The notes: generated by a model from the sequence alone, not told the origin. A stretch of 64,000 nt of DNA from Sandaracinaceae bacterium (GCA_040218145.1 JAVJQK010000104.1:186001-250000); one strand, 5' to 3'. Counted from the stretch's first letter, positions 28,288-37,318 are shown. Program-made: numbers and translations.

Positions 28288-28899
28288 GTGACCGCTCACA
28301 CGCGCGTCCTCGTGACGGGGTTCGGCCCCTTCCTCCACCACGACGCCAACCCGTCCGAGCACCTCGCGCGCGCCCTCGACGGGCGACGACGGCGCGGCGT
28401 CCGGTTCGAGGCCGCGATCCTGCCCGTCCGCTACGAGGAGGCGGCCCGGCGCGCGCAGCAGAGCGGGCGCGGGCGCGCGGCGGTGCTGGCCCTGGGCCTG
28501 GCCGGCAAGGCGACACGGGTCCGGGTCGAGCGCCGCGGCCGCAACCTCTGCACGTCTCACCAGCCCGATGACCGCGGGGACGTCCGCCTCGGCCGCGCGC
28601 TGATCGGCGGCGCGCCGGCGGCGCTGCTCGGAATCGATCCCGGCCCGATGCACGAGGCGCTGCACGCGCGCGGGATCACGAGCGAGGGCTCGTCCGACGC
28701 GGGCGGCTACGTCTGCAACGACCTCTACTACCGCCTGCTGCACGCGGGCGTGCCGACGCTCTTCGTGCACGTGCCGCCGGACATTCGCGTCCGCGCCGCG
28801 GCCGAGGCGCTGGCGGAGGGCTTCACTCGCGCCCTTGGAAGACGAACGGGATGCTGGTCTGGGTCTGGCCCCCGCTGGACGGGAAGCGCCAGCGCCTGA
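28288..28899 (+). CDS. pcp: Pyroglutamyl-peptidase I
   Basis: A 203-residue C15-family cysteine peptidase that removes N-terminal pyroglutamate. Family signatures: VLVTGFGPFLHHDANPSEHL at the N-terminus, Glu81 in VERRGRN, the catalytic Cys143 in SSDAGGYVCNDLYY, and His161 in LFVHVP. The triad is complete. The last about 25 residues are read across the 3' end of the convergent AgmX-like gene (77-bp overlap) and lack family similarity. Confidence 0.85.
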   Translation: MTAHTRVLVTGFGPFLHHDANPSEHLARALDGRRRRGVRFEAAILPVRYEEAARRAQQSGRGRAAVLALGLAGKATRVRVERRGRNLCTSHQPDDRGDVRLGRALIGGAPAALLGIDPGPMHEALHARGITSEGSSDAGGYVCNDLYYRLLHAGVPTLFVHVPPDIRVRAAAEALAEGFTRALGRRTGCWSGSGPRWTGSASA

Positions 28900-30709
28900 C
28901 GCTCCGCTCGATGCACTCGTGCAGGTTGCCGAACGCCTGCCCACGAGCCCGAGCCTGCGTGACCGTGCCCGACCCGCCCACCGTGACGTCCACGTCGACG
29001 CGCACCGCGGGGGCGCGCCCGCTCTGCCTCGCCGCGGTCTCGTAGCAGCGCGTGACGCCGGCGCGCTCGCGGTTGACGACGGAGCGGATCTGGTCGGCGT
29101 TGAGGGTGCTCGTGCTGCGCTCGCGGCGCTCGTCGAGCACGCCGCGGGTGGGCGTGCCGATCGGCGCGGGCCCGGCGCTGTCGTCCGCGAACCGATCGAA
29201 GCGCGGATCGGGCCGCTTGGTCGCGGCGGCGCCGCCGCCCGTGCCTCCGGTGCCTGCGCTCGAGGGCGTGGCGCTCGATGTGCCGCGGCTGGTCCCGCCT
29301 CCGCGCTGGGTCGTGCCGCCGCGCTGGGTCGACGGCGCCTCGGTGGCTGCCTCTTCGACGCCCTCTTCTTCGCCCCCTTCGTCGGGCGCGCCTTCGGGCG
29401 TCTCCTCTGCCTCGTCGGGCGGCGTCTCGGGGACCTCGGTGTCGAGGGTGGGCTCGGCCGGGCCCTGGGGCTCGGTCGGCGCGGTCGGCTCGTTCACCGC
29501 GACCGCGGGCTGCGCCGGCTGACGGAGCAGCTGGCTGCCGACCATCACCGCGAGCGCGACGCCGAAGGCCATCGCGCCCGCGATCGCGATCCAAGCGCCG
29601 ATGGGGATCGCGCGGCGGCGACGCTCGACGGGCACCGCGGCGGCGGTCGGCGACTCGGCCGGGGGCGCGTGGAACGCGCCGGGCGTCGGACCGAGCCCGG
29701 GCGCCGGGGCGGCTCCGGGGGAAGACCCCGCCGCGCCCATGCCGGCCTGCGACGCGAAGGGATCGAAGACGTCGGAGTCACCACCGAAGGCGACGCCCGC
29801 CGGCTTGCGGCGCGCCTCCTCCTCCTGCTGCTGAGCCTGCTGAGCGGCCTGCTGCTGCGCGGCGTCGGCTGCGGCCGCCTCCGCCGCGGCCCGCTCGCGC
29901 GCCTGGCGCTCGGCCTCCTCCTGCTCGCGCGCCTCCCGCTCCATCGCCTCGAAGTCGACGGCGGCGCCCACGCGCGTCGGCTCGTCGTCGAAGTCGTTCT
30001 GCGGCAGGTCGTCGAGGGCGGGCGCCGCGGCCGCGCCGAGGCGACCTCCGATCGGCACCACGTTCCCGCGCGCGGCGGCGCGGTTCGACTCGGATCCGCC
30101 GAGGGGTCGCGTGGGCTGACTGCGCGCGCTGCTCGGCGGGCGCGCGGGACGCGCCGGGCCGCGGTTGCCCAGCCCTCGCCCGGGCGTGGGGAACGCCGGC
30201 TTCGGCGGCGCGGGGCGCGCCTTCGTGAGCAGCGCGGCCAGCTCCGGGATGTTCTTCAGCTCGCGCCAGTCGTCGAATCCCTCACGCCAGCTGAGCGACG
30301 AGCCGAGGATGGCCCCGGCCGCGATCTTGTTCGCGATCTCGCCCCGCTTCATCGGGCCGACGGGCACGTCGTTGATCGCCACGTACCACTGGTCGAGCGC
30401 GGTGGGCTTCTGGGCCGCGGGCGCCTGGCCCGCGTTCTTGCGGAAGTCCGCCCCGAGGGCCGAGCGAGAGCTGCGCGACGGCGCGGGGCCGACCCCCGAG
30501 CCGCCGACACTCGAGCCGCGACGGCGGCCGCCGGGCGACGACGCGGACGGACGGCTGCTGCGGCTGGCCGCCTCCTTGCTGGCGCTCTTGTCCCCACGGA
30601 TGACGATCGGATGGTTGCAGCGACGGCAATCCATCTTGAGCGTTCGGCCGGCGATCTTCTCGTCGGAGATCTGGTACTTGGCCTTGCAGTTGGGGCAGAG
30701 GAACTTCAT
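28823..30709 (-). CDS. AgmX/GltJ-like gliding motility protein
   Basis: A 628-residue protein with the layout of myxobacterial AgmX (GltJ): an MJ0042-type zinc ribbon (Cys5, 8, 28, 31), GYF_2-like domain (about 107-165, DQWYVAINDVPVGP), a Gln/Glu/Ala-rich disordered stretch, one transmembrane helix (about 369-394), a Pro/Thr/Glu-rich periplasmic linker, and a TonB-like AgmX/PglI C-terminal domain (about 537-628, with paired Cys). In Myxococcus the ribbon and GYF domains are cytoplasmic docking sites for motility regulators. Paralogues are common, so a non-motility role is possible. 23 nt downstream of the MshEN-REC gene. Confidence 0.85.
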   Translation of the reverse strand: MKFLCPNCKAKYQISDEKIAGRTLKMDCRRCNHPIVIRGDKSASKEAASRSSRPSASSPGGRRRGSSVGGSGVGPAPSRSSRSALGADFRKNAGQAPAAQKPTALDQWYVAINDVPVGPMKRGEIANKIAAGAILGSSLSWREGFDDWRELKNIPELAALLTKARPAPPKPAFPTPGRGLGNRGPARPARPPSSARSQPTRPLGGSESNRAAARGNVVPIGGRLGAAAAPALDDLPQNDFDDEPTRVGAAVDFEAMEREAREQEEAERQARERAAAEAAAADAAQQQAAQQAQQQEEEARRKPAGVAFGGDSDVFDPFASQAGMGAAGSSPGAAPAPGLGPTPGAFHAPPAESPTAAAVPVERRRRAIPIGAWIAIAGAMAFGVALAVMVGSQLLRQPAQPAVAVNEPTAPTEPQGPAEPTLDTEVPETPPDEAEETPEGAPDEGGEEEGVEEAATEAPSTQRGGTTQRGGGTSRGTSSATPSSAGTGGTGGGAAATKRPDPRFDRFADDSAGPAPIGTPTRGVLDERRERSTSTLNADQIRSVVNRERAGVTRCYETAARQSGRAPAVRVDVDVTVGGSGTVTQARARGQAFGNLHECIERSVRRWRFPSSGGQTQTSIPFVFQGRE

Positions 30710-30732
30710 GCGCGTGTCGTCGTCGCTTCTTC

Positions 30733-32247
30733 TTAGAGCAGACTCATCAGGTGGTCTTTGATCCCGAGTCGCGTTTCTTCGTCCGGCGCGTTCCCCATGG
30801 CGCGTTCCCACATCTCGATGGCCTTGTGTTTGAAGCCGGCGCGTTGATAGAGGACGGCGAGGTTCTTGAGCGCGGAGAAGTTTCGCGGGGACAGGTCGAC
30901 GCTGGTCTCGAGAGACTCGATGCCTTCGAAGAGCTGGTCACGTCGGCCGTAGAGCAATCCGAGGTGGTAGTGTAACCGGAACGCGAGCGGATCGAGACCC
31001 ACCCCGCGCTGAAGGTGCTCGATCGCGTCGTCCAGGTGTCCGTTGCGATACGCCTCGATCCCCTTCCCGAGGCAATCGGAGGCTTCGTCGGTGAGCTGCT
31101 CCGCGGGCTCGTCCTCTTTGCCCTCGAGGACCCGCTCCACCGCCTGGACGACCTCGCTGATCTTGAACGGCTTCTCGAGGAAGTCGGCCACCCCGTACGA
31201 CTGCTTCAGGTCCTCGGCGAAGCGCCAGCCACGGTAGACCGCGCTGACCATGATGATCGGGATGTGGCCGTACTTCTTGCTGCCCTTGATCCGGCGGCAG
31301 ATGTCGAAGCCGTGGATCTCCGGGAGCATCGCGTCGAGGAGGATCGCGTTCGGCTCGTGCTCGCGCACCATCGCGAGCGCCTCCGAACCCTTGGCCGCCT
31401 CGAGCACCGTCATGTCCCGCTCCGTCAGCACCCGGCGCAGCATGCGGCGGATGTCGTCCTCGTCGTCGACGATCAGTACGACGCGTTCGCCCGCGACCTG
31501 AGGGCCCTCCCCTTTCTCGGGCGCCGTCGGCAGCGGCGCGACGCGAGAGGCGAAGGCGGGATCGAGGGTCGGGAGCCGACGCGGGGCCTTGCGGTCGACC
31601 GGGATGGGAGGCGGATCTAGCAGCCCGCTGTCCTCCTTCGTCACCACCGCCACCTCGGGGGTGCTCGGCGGGCGGAAGCGGGGCGCGGAGGGCCGGTGTT
31701 TCGGGTGTCGGGGCGGCGGGGGCGGCTCAGGGCGGCTCAGGCCGAGCTCCGCGAGGTAGTCCTCGGGGGCGTGCGGCCCGACGTAGAACTCCTCACCCTG
31801 CTCGAGCGCCGCGTACGCGATCTCGATGATGTGCTCGAGGGGCCGCGCCACGGCCACGTAGGGGAAGACCTTCCGGCCGGTGACGAACTCGATCTCGTCC
31901 GTGACCCGGCGGTCCGAAGGATCGGCCATGGCCAGGAAGAGGTGCTCGTCCTTCACCGAGAAGGGCAGGATCAGGTACTGCCGCGCGATGTCGTGCGGGA
32001 TGAGCCTCAGGTTCTCGAGCGGCACCACCGTCTGCGCGAGATCGATCCCCGGCAGCCCGTGCTGCTCGCTCAAGGCGCGCAACATGTCGACCTCGTCCAC
32101 TTTGCCGGTCTCCACCGCCGCGGAGCCCAGGCGCGCGCCAGGGTGCTCGCGCTGGTGCTCGAGCAGCTCGTCGAGCTCCGAGTTGGTCACGAGCTTCTGC
32201 CGAAGCAGAATCTTCCCGAGCTGCTTTTTGTCGCCGGAGCCGGACAT
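30733..32247 (-). CDS. MshEN-type domain, response regulator receiver and TPR protein
   Basis: A 504-residue cytoplasmic regulator. Residues 1-150 resemble the N-terminal domain of GspE/PilB-type ATPases (LGKILLRQKLVTNSELDELL and HLFLAMADPSDRRVTDEIEF), which in some proteins binds c-di-GMP. After a Pro-rich linker comes a REC domain (about 256-375: VVLIVDDEDDIRR, LLDAMLPEIHGFDICR with the phospho-Asp, and KPF). Four TPR-like helices pairs close it (about 390-500). No ATPase or HTH output is present, so it probably acts by protein contacts. An alternative start is ATG 32322; ATG 32247 gives the conserved N-terminus. Co-oriented with the AgmX-like gene. Confidence 0.82.
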   Translation of the reverse strand: MSGSGDKKQLGKILLRQKLVTNSELDELLEHQREHPGARLGSAAVETGKVDEVDMLRALSEQHGLPGIDLAQTVVPLENLRLIPHDIARQYLILPFSVKDEHLFLAMADPSDRRVTDEIEFVTGRKVFPYVAVARPLEHIIEIAYAALEQGEEFYVGPHAPEDYLAELGLSRPEPPPPPRHPKHRPSAPRFRPPSTPEVAVVTKEDSGLLDPPPIPVDRKAPRRLPTLDPAFASRVAPLPTAPEKGEGPQVAGERVVLIVDDEDDIRRMLRRVLTERDMTVLEAAKGSEALAMVREHEPNAILLDAMLPEIHGFDICRRIKGSKKYGHIPIIMVSAVYRGWRFAEDLKQSYGVADFLEKPFKISEVVQAVERVLEGKEDEPAEQLTDEASDCLGKGIEAYRNGHLDDAIEHLQRGVGLDPLAFRLHYHLGLLYGRRDQLFEGIESLETSVDLSPRNFSALKNLAVLYQRAGFKHKAIEMWERAMGNAPDEETRLGIKDHLMSLL

Positions 32248-32402
32248 CGAGGCCGAGTCGCACTGATCCGCTCGGGTGGCCCGACCTTCGGGTCCCGCGC
32301 GCATGCTCGACTCGTCGGGCATGGTAGCCGAGGGGCGGCTCGCTGTTCAACGACAGTCCGCCGACAGTTCGTCGGTGGCCGGACGATCGCGGCGCGGGAG
32401 CC

Positions 32403-32882
32403 TCAAATGCCCGAGACGATACGGAATTGGTCGTCTTCGCGGACGAGCTCGATCCGGTTGTCCCGCAGGCGGGTCTCCCAGCGATCGCCCTCGGGGGTCG
32501 CGATCTTGAACGACGCCGTGTAGGTGTAGTCGACCATGATGCGGCTGGGCCGGTACTCGATGTTCCGGTACCGCATCTCGTAGCGGACATCGAGGAGCTG
32601 ATCGAAGCGCCCCAGCTGCTCCCGGAGGCGGTCGTAGTCGCGGTCGTCGTCGGGCGAGATGGTGCCGTTGTCGTCCAGGAACTGCTCCGAGACGAGGGCG
32701 AGGATGCCGCCCACGTCGCGGCGCTCGACCGCGTGGCGGTACTCCTCGACGAAGTCGATGACGGCGCGGTTCTCCGCGTTGTCCGGCACGTCCGTGTTCG
32801 GGATGTTCTCGGGCCCGCAGCCGCCCGCGAGGAGGCCGAGGAGCGCGAGGGCGAGGCAGGGGATGATAAAGCGGTGCGTCAT
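32403..32882 (-). CDS. NTF2/SnoaL-like lipoprotein
   Basis: A 159-residue lipoprotein with lipobox LAGGC (Cys22). The mature part has one N-terminal helix pair (NRAVIDFVEEYRHAVERRD) followed by a curved beta-sheet (YEMRYRNIEYRPSRIMVDYTY, ASFKIATPEG), the pattern of NTF2-like domains. No catalytic residues are evident. Probably a periplasmic binding or scaffold protein. Confidence 0.75.
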   Translation of the reverse strand: MTHRFIIPCLALALLGLLAGGCGPENIPNTDVPDNAENRAVIDFVEEYRHAVERRDVGGILALVSEQFLDDNGTISPDDDRDYDRLREQLGRFDQLLDVRYEMRYRNIEYRPSRIMVDYTYTASFKIATPEGDRWETRLRDNRIELVREDDQFRIVSGI

Positions 32883-33000
32883 CGAAGCTCGAAACCGAAC
32901 GGGGAGCGGCGGCCAGGGTATTCCGCGCCGCGGAGCCGGGGCGCATTTTTGACGCGCTCCCCTCTCGGGGGCAAGTCGACCGTGCTAAGAACCGCGCGCC

Positions 33001-34305
33001 ATGACCAAGCACGTCGCGATCGTCGGGAGTGGCCCGGCGGGGTTCTACGCCGCCGAGGCCATCTGCAAGAAGGAGCCGGAGGTTCGGGTCGACATCCTCG
33101 ACCGTCTCCCCACTCCCTACGGGCTCGTTCGGAGCGGCGTCGCCCCCGACCATCAGGGCACGAAGAACGTCTGGCGCGTCTTCCACCGCACCGCGCAGCG
33201 CGAGCAGGTGCAGTACGTGGGCAACGTCGAGGTGGGCCGCGACGTCGGCGTGCCGGAGCTGCTGGAGCTCTACGACGCGGTCGTGCTCGCGGTGGGCGTG
33301 ACCGACGACCGCAAGCTCGGCATCGAGGGCGAGGACCTGCCCGGGGTCTACGGCTCGCGCGCGCTGACCGCCTGGTACAACGGCCACCCCGACTTCGCCG
33401 ACCTGGACCCCGACCTGCGTGGTCCCGGCATCGCGGTGATCGGCAACGGCAACGTCGCGGTCGACGTGGTGCGCGTGCTCGGCCGCACCCGGCCGGAGAT
33501 GGTCAAGACCGACCTGCCCGACTACGCGATGAAGAAGATCGAGGCGTCGGACTACACCGACATCTACATGCTCGGGCGGCGCGGCCCGCTGCAGGCCAGC
33601 TTCACCACCGCGGAGCTGCGTGAGCTGGGCGACATGAGCCAGACCGTGGCCGTGGTGCAGAAGGAGCAGCTCCCGGGCGAGTTCACGGTCGACGATCCGA
33701 AGCAGCAGCGGCTCTTCGAGAAGATCGTCGACACGCTCCGCGGCTACTCGGAGAACGACCCGACCAGCAAGCCCAAGCGGCTGCACATGCGCTGGTTCGC
33801 CTCGCCGGTGCGCGTGCTCGGCGAAGACCGGGTCACCGGGCTCGAGGTGGCGGTGACGAAGATCGACGAGGACGGCCGCGCGGTGAAGACCGGCGAGACC
33901 TACGTGATCGAGGTGGGCACGGTCGTGACGGCCATCGGCTACGTCGCGACGCCGCTCGAGGGCGTGCCGGTCGCGAAGTGGGGCACCTGCTTCAAGAACG
34001 AGGACGGCAAGATCGCCGACCGCCTCTACGCGGTGGGTTGGGCCAAGCGCGGCCCGAGCGGCGTCATCGCCACCAACCGCAAGGACAGCGGCGAGGTCGC
34101 GCACGTGATGCTCGACCAGCTCGAGGACGGCGGGCGCGCCGGGCACGAGGGCCTGCTGAAGCTCCTCGCGCAGCGCGACGTCGCCGCCACGAGCTACGAC
34201 GATTGGGTCCGCATCGACGCGCGAGAGACGGCCGACCTCCCCGAGGGCACGCCGCGCCGGAAGATCACGTCGATGCCGGATCTGCTGAGCGCGACGAAGT
34301 CCTGA
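33001..34305 (+). CDS. fprA: Ferredoxin/adrenodoxin-type NADP reductase
   Basis: A 434-residue FAD enzyme of the FprA/adrenodoxin reductase family that moves electrons between NADPH and ferredoxin. FAD-binding GSGPAGFYAAE (10-20), the PTPYGLVRSGVAPDH block, NADP-binding GNGNVAVDVVRVL and the late GWAKRGPSGVIATNRKDS motif are all typical. Length is normal for the family. Its 3' end overlaps the HTTM copy 2 gene by 41 bp (convergent). Confidence 0.93.
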   Translation: MTKHVAIVGSGPAGFYAAEAICKKEPEVRVDILDRLPTPYGLVRSGVAPDHQGTKNVWRVFHRTAQREQVQYVGNVEVGRDVGVPELLELYDAVVLAVGVTDDRKLGIEGEDLPGVYGSRALTAWYNGHPDFADLDPDLRGPGIAVIGNGNVAVDVVRVLGRTRPEMVKTDLPDYAMKKIEASDYTDIYMLGRRGPLQASFTTAELRELGDMSQTVAVVQKEQLPGEFTVDDPKQQRLFEKIVDTLRGYSENDPTSKPKRLHMRWFASPVRVLGEDRVTGLEVAVTKIDEDGRAVKTGETYVIEVGTVVTAIGYVATPLEGVPVAKWGTCFKNEDGKIADRLYAVGWAKRGPSGVIATNRKDSGEVAHVMLDQLEDGGRAGHEGLLKLLAQRDVAATSYDDWVRIDARETADLPEGTPRRKITSMPDLLSATKS

Positions 34306-35149
34306 AGAGCCGTCGCTCCCACGGCAGGAAGGTCACCAGGAAGAGCGCCATCGAGGCGCCGAACGTGCTGACCATCGTCGTCGTGTCGAGCACGACGTGC
34401 AGGGCGAGGCCCAGCGCCACGCCGAGGAGCCGCGTCTTTCGCCACGCCAGCAGCGGCACCAGCGCGAGCTCCCAGAGCGCGATCGCGGTCGCCATGCCCG
34501 CGTGGCCGACGAGCCCGAGGCCCGCGTCCCAGAAGACCCCCTCGAACGGGAAGCGCTCCGCGATCAGCCGGAGAGAGGTGCCATCGAGCCAGCGCGGGTC
34601 GAGCTTGGCGAGGCCGGCCGCGCCGTAGATCACCAGGGCCTGGAGGCGCCAGAGCGTCAGCGGCCAGCGCGGCGCCGAGGGATCGCCGCGCCGGATCACG
34701 GCGAGCCTCGCGTCGCACGGCGTCAGCGCGACGAGCGCGCAGCTGAGCCAGAGCAGGTGCAGGTGGTGGAAATACCGCGCCGCGTCGAGCGCCATGAGCC
34801 CGTAGCCCGCGATCGCGAGGAGCAGCGCCGCGGGGCGCGCGCGGATCCCGAGCAGCACCAGCCCCGCGAGCGGCAGCCGCGCCCACGCGAGGGCGGCGGC
34901 GACGAGCCCGTGCGGCGACGGAAGCCCCGGGACGAGCGGCATCTCGAGCCAGGGCGTCTCCGCGGGATCGGCGCCCGGGGCGTGGTCGAGGCCCGAGACC
35001 CAGGCGTGGTGATCGAGCTGCAGAAACGGGGCGGTCCAATCCGAGACGCGCAGCAAGACGAGGGTCGCGACGCCGACGCGCAAGATGGCGTAGACGAGCG
35101 GGTCCACCTCGCCCGCCCAGAGCGCGTCCCAGCGCGCCCGCACGCTCAC
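34265..35149 (-). CDS. HTTM-domain membrane protein (gamma-carboxylase-like), copy 2
   Basis: A 294-residue polytopic membrane protein of the HTTM superfamily. Like copy 1 it has the His pair before a helix (RYFHHLHLLWL, His128/129) and the Lys context GLAKLDPRWLDG (Lys182), which closely matches GGCX (KKLDADWVEG). It contains only the membrane domain and ends shortly after, so no soluble carboxylase domain is attached. GTG 35149 overlaps the stop of the small partner gene (GTGA). Third gene of a coupled unit beginning with a TSP3 lipoprotein. Confidence 0.78.
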   Translation of the reverse strand: MSVRARWDALWAGEVDPLVYAILRVGVATLVLLRVSDWTAPFLQLDHHAWVSGLDHAPGADPAETPWLEMPLVPGLPSPHGLVAAALAWARLPLAGLVLLGIRARPAALLLAIAGYGLMALDAARYFHHLHLLWLSCALVALTPCDARLAVIRRGDPSAPRWPLTLWRLQALVIYGAAGLAKLDPRWLDGTSLRLIAERFPFEGVFWDAGLGLVGHAGMATAIALWELALVPLLAWRKTRLLGVALGLALHVVLDTTTMVSTFGASMALFLVTFLPWERRLFRTSSRSADPAST

Positions 35150-35568
35150 TCGCACGCGCGCTCCAGGCTCCGATCGTCGAGCGGCGCGCCCGCGCCGTCC
35201 TGGAACTCGATCCGCACGTGCACGCGCGCGCGGCGCGGGTCCTGTCGGCACGCCAGCTCGGCCAGCGCCTCGAGCCGGCCCGCGACGAGGCGCGCCTGGG
35301 TCTCTCCGAGCCGGAAGGCGTCGCTCCCCCCGAGCACCCGGCGGGCGTCGCGCGTCGCGTGCGGGAGCAGCGCGCGGACGGGCAGCTGATAGGCCGTTCC
35401 ATCGCGCCGCTCCTCGAAGAGCGTGAGCCGATAGCGGACCGGCTCGGTGAACATGCGGAAGCCCCCGACGGGGGTGACCTCCAGCGCCGCGAGCGCGGGC
35501 AGGAGGAGCATGGCCAGCACGGCCGCGAGCAGCGCCGCGTCGGGCGGGCGGCGCCGCTCGGGCGTCAT
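35146..35568 (-). CDS. HTTM-module partner protein (carboxylase C-domain-like), copy 2
   Basis: A 140-residue protein with one N-terminal membrane helix (about 11-30), then GGFRMF (35-40) and a beta-rich domain (YRLTLFEERRDG, VHVRIEFQDG). The position and RMF motif match copy 1 (RFAWRMF), and the sequence order (WxMM-like strand, DG turn, Cys-containing helix, I/V-x-I strand) recalls the luminal domain of GGCX. Overall identity to copy 1 is low. ATG 35568 sits on the upstream stop (TGATG). Proposed as the separately encoded extracytoplasmic part of a carboxylase-like enzyme; this is inference. Confidence 0.55.
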   Translation of the reverse strand: MTPERRRPPDAALLAAVLAMLLLPALAALEVTPVGGFRMFTEPVRYRLTLFEERRDGTAYQLPVRALLPHATRDARRVLGGSDAFRLGETQARLVAGRLEALAELACRQDPRRARVHVRIEFQDGAGAPLDDRSLERACE

Positions 35569-36422
35569 CAGATCAGGATCGGGCAGAACCCCGGCATCAC
35601 GAGCACGACCACCTCGGTCGCGATCGCGTCGCCGCCCACCGTGGCGCGGAGCGTGACCACCGACGTCGGCGGCGAGGGGTTCTCGATGCCGCGCGCGGAG
35701 CCGACCGAGAAGGTGAGCACCGAGCCCGGCCGCACGTTGGTGAACGTGGTGTCCGACGCGTCGCCGGCCGGCATCCCGTCGGGGTGCGAGGCGGAGACCG
35801 CGGCGACCACCGTGAACTGCCCCTCGAAGGGCAGGTAGCCGTCGGTGTTCGCCAGCTCGAGCGCCACGGTCGCGTCGAGGGAGACCGTCGCGTCGTCCGG
35901 GATGGTCACGGTGACGCTCGCCGTGCCGCCGTGGCACTCGACCTCGTGGACCGCGAGCGCGCCGTCGGCGCAGCCGCCGAAGCCGACCTCGTCGAGATCC
36001 GAGCAGCCGTCTCCGTCGGAGTCGGCCAGGCACGCGTCGGTCCCGGCCTCGCGCTCGTTCGCGTCGGGCAGGCCGTCGTCGTCGCTGTCGAGGTCGAGGT
36101 AGTCGTCGAACATGTCCGTGTCGCAGTTACGCGGACGAGTGCAACCCGGGTTGTCGTGACCGCGCTCGTCGGTGTCGGAGTTCCCGTCCCCGTCCGAGTC
36201 GGTGTCGATGATGTTCTCCAGGCCGTCCCCGTCGAAGTCGCCGTCGCCCTCGTAGAGGTCGATGATGCCGTCTCCGTCGGTGTCCCGGTTCATGCGCTCA
36301 CACAGCGGGCGTGGGCCCTGGTCCGCCATGACGCCGGCGTCGTCGTTGCGATCGTGGCTGCAGAAGCAGCCCGAGATGAAGAACGCACAGAGCGAAGCGA
36401 AGACGAGCACCAGGTGACGCAT
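35568..36422 (-). CDS. Lipoprotein with thrombospondin type-3-like repeats
   Basis: A 284-residue lipoprotein (lipobox FISGC). Residues 40-150 carry calcium-binding TSP3-type repeats (DTDGDGIIDLYEGDGDFDGDG, DSDGDGNSDTDE, DLDSDDDGLPD, DSDGDGCSDLDE). The C-terminal half is an Ig-like beta domain (VTVTIPDDATVSLDATVALEL). It is the first gene of a three-gene coupled unit with the HTTM copy 2 module, so it is a natural candidate for the module's substrate or partner. CATTCT lies 6 nt before the ATG. Confidence 0.85.
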   Translation of the reverse strand: MRHLVLVFASLCAFFISGCFCSHDRNDDAGVMADQGPRPLCERMNRDTDGDGIIDLYEGDGDFDGDGLENIIDTDSDGDGNSDTDERGHDNPGCTRPRNCDTDMFDDYLDLDSDDDGLPDANEREAGTDACLADSDGDGCSDLDEVGFGGCADGALAVHEVECHGGTASVTVTIPDDATVSLDATVALELANTDGYLPFEGQFTVVAAVSASHPDGMPAGDASDTTFTNVRPGSVLTFSVGSARGIENPSPPTSVVTLRATVGGDAIATEVVVLVMPGFCPILI

Positions 36423-36532
36423 GGCAGAAGAATGCCACCCCCGAGGATCCTGGCAATGGCCGAGGGCGACGTGACGGCTCGATGCATCGATAGAAAGTGC
36501 CGCCGACGGCGTTTCGGGGCAGGCTCGTCTCG

Positions 36533-37318
36533 ATGGAGCCCGAGCGTGACGAGGAGCCGGAGGGCGGCGGGACGCGGTTCGCGCTCGTCGTGGCCTGCGT
36601 CGCGATCACGATCGTCAACACCGTCGTTCCGTTCGGGGACGTCATCCTCTACCCGTTCACCCTCTTCGGGACCTGGGTCCACGAGATGGGCCACGGCCTG
36701 ACGGCGCTCGCGCTCGGCGGGCAGCTCGACGCGCTCGAGATCTTCTGGAACGCGTCCGGGCTCGCCCACTGCCGGGGCTACGAAGACGGCTGGCCGCGCG
36801 CGCTGGTCTCGATGGGCGGGCTGCTCGCCCCTCCCCTGCTCGGCGCGTTCATCCTCGCCTTCGCGCGTGGCCCGCGCCGCGCGACGATGGTGCTCTGGGG
36901 CCTCTCTGCGGTCATGCTGCTCAGCGTCGCGCTCTGGGTGCGGAGCGCGGCGGGCTTCGTCGCGGTGCCCGGCGTCGCGTTCCTGATCGGGCTGCTCGCG
37001 AAGGAGGGCAGCCCCACCCTCAAGCACGTCGGCGCGCAGGGCCTGGGCGTGCTCCTGGCGCTCGATACGATCTTCGGCGTCGACTACCTCTTCACCTCGA
37101 CCGCCTTCATCGACGGGGAGGAGCGCGCGTCGGACGTGGCCAACATCGCGTCGAGCGTGGCCGGCCACTGGCTGCTCTGGGGCGTCGTGCTCGCGGTGAT
37201 CTCCTTCGCGCTGCTGGCGCTCGGGCTGAAGCTCGCGTGGATGTCGCCGATGCGGCTCGGCCGGCCTTCGATGCGAGAAACGAGCGAGCCCTTTCCGAGC
37301 GACGACTCCTCGGCGTAG
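36533..37318 (+). CDS. M50-like membrane metalloprotease
   Basis: A 261-residue polytopic membrane protein with a zinc-protease HExxH motif (HEMGHG, His50-His54) at the end of helix 1, as in M50/M50B site-2-type proteases. Five or six further hydrophobic segments follow. The later Asp motif of the family is less clear: LALDTIFGVDYL may supply it. No PDZ domain is present. ATG 36533 was chosen since upstream in-frame sequence is not membrane-like. Substrate unknown. Confidence 0.78.
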   Translation: MEPERDEEPEGGGTRFALVVACVAITIVNTVVPFGDVILYPFTLFGTWVHEMGHGLTALALGGQLDALEIFWNASGLAHCRGYEDGWPRALVSMGGLLAPPLLGAFILAFARGPRRATMVLWGLSAVMLLSVALWVRSAAGFVAVPGVAFLIGLLAKEGSPTLKHVGAQGLGVLLALDTIFGVDYLFTSTAFIDGEERASDVANIASSVAGHWLLWGVVLAVISFALLALGLKLAWMSPMRLGRPSMRETSEPFPSDDSSA

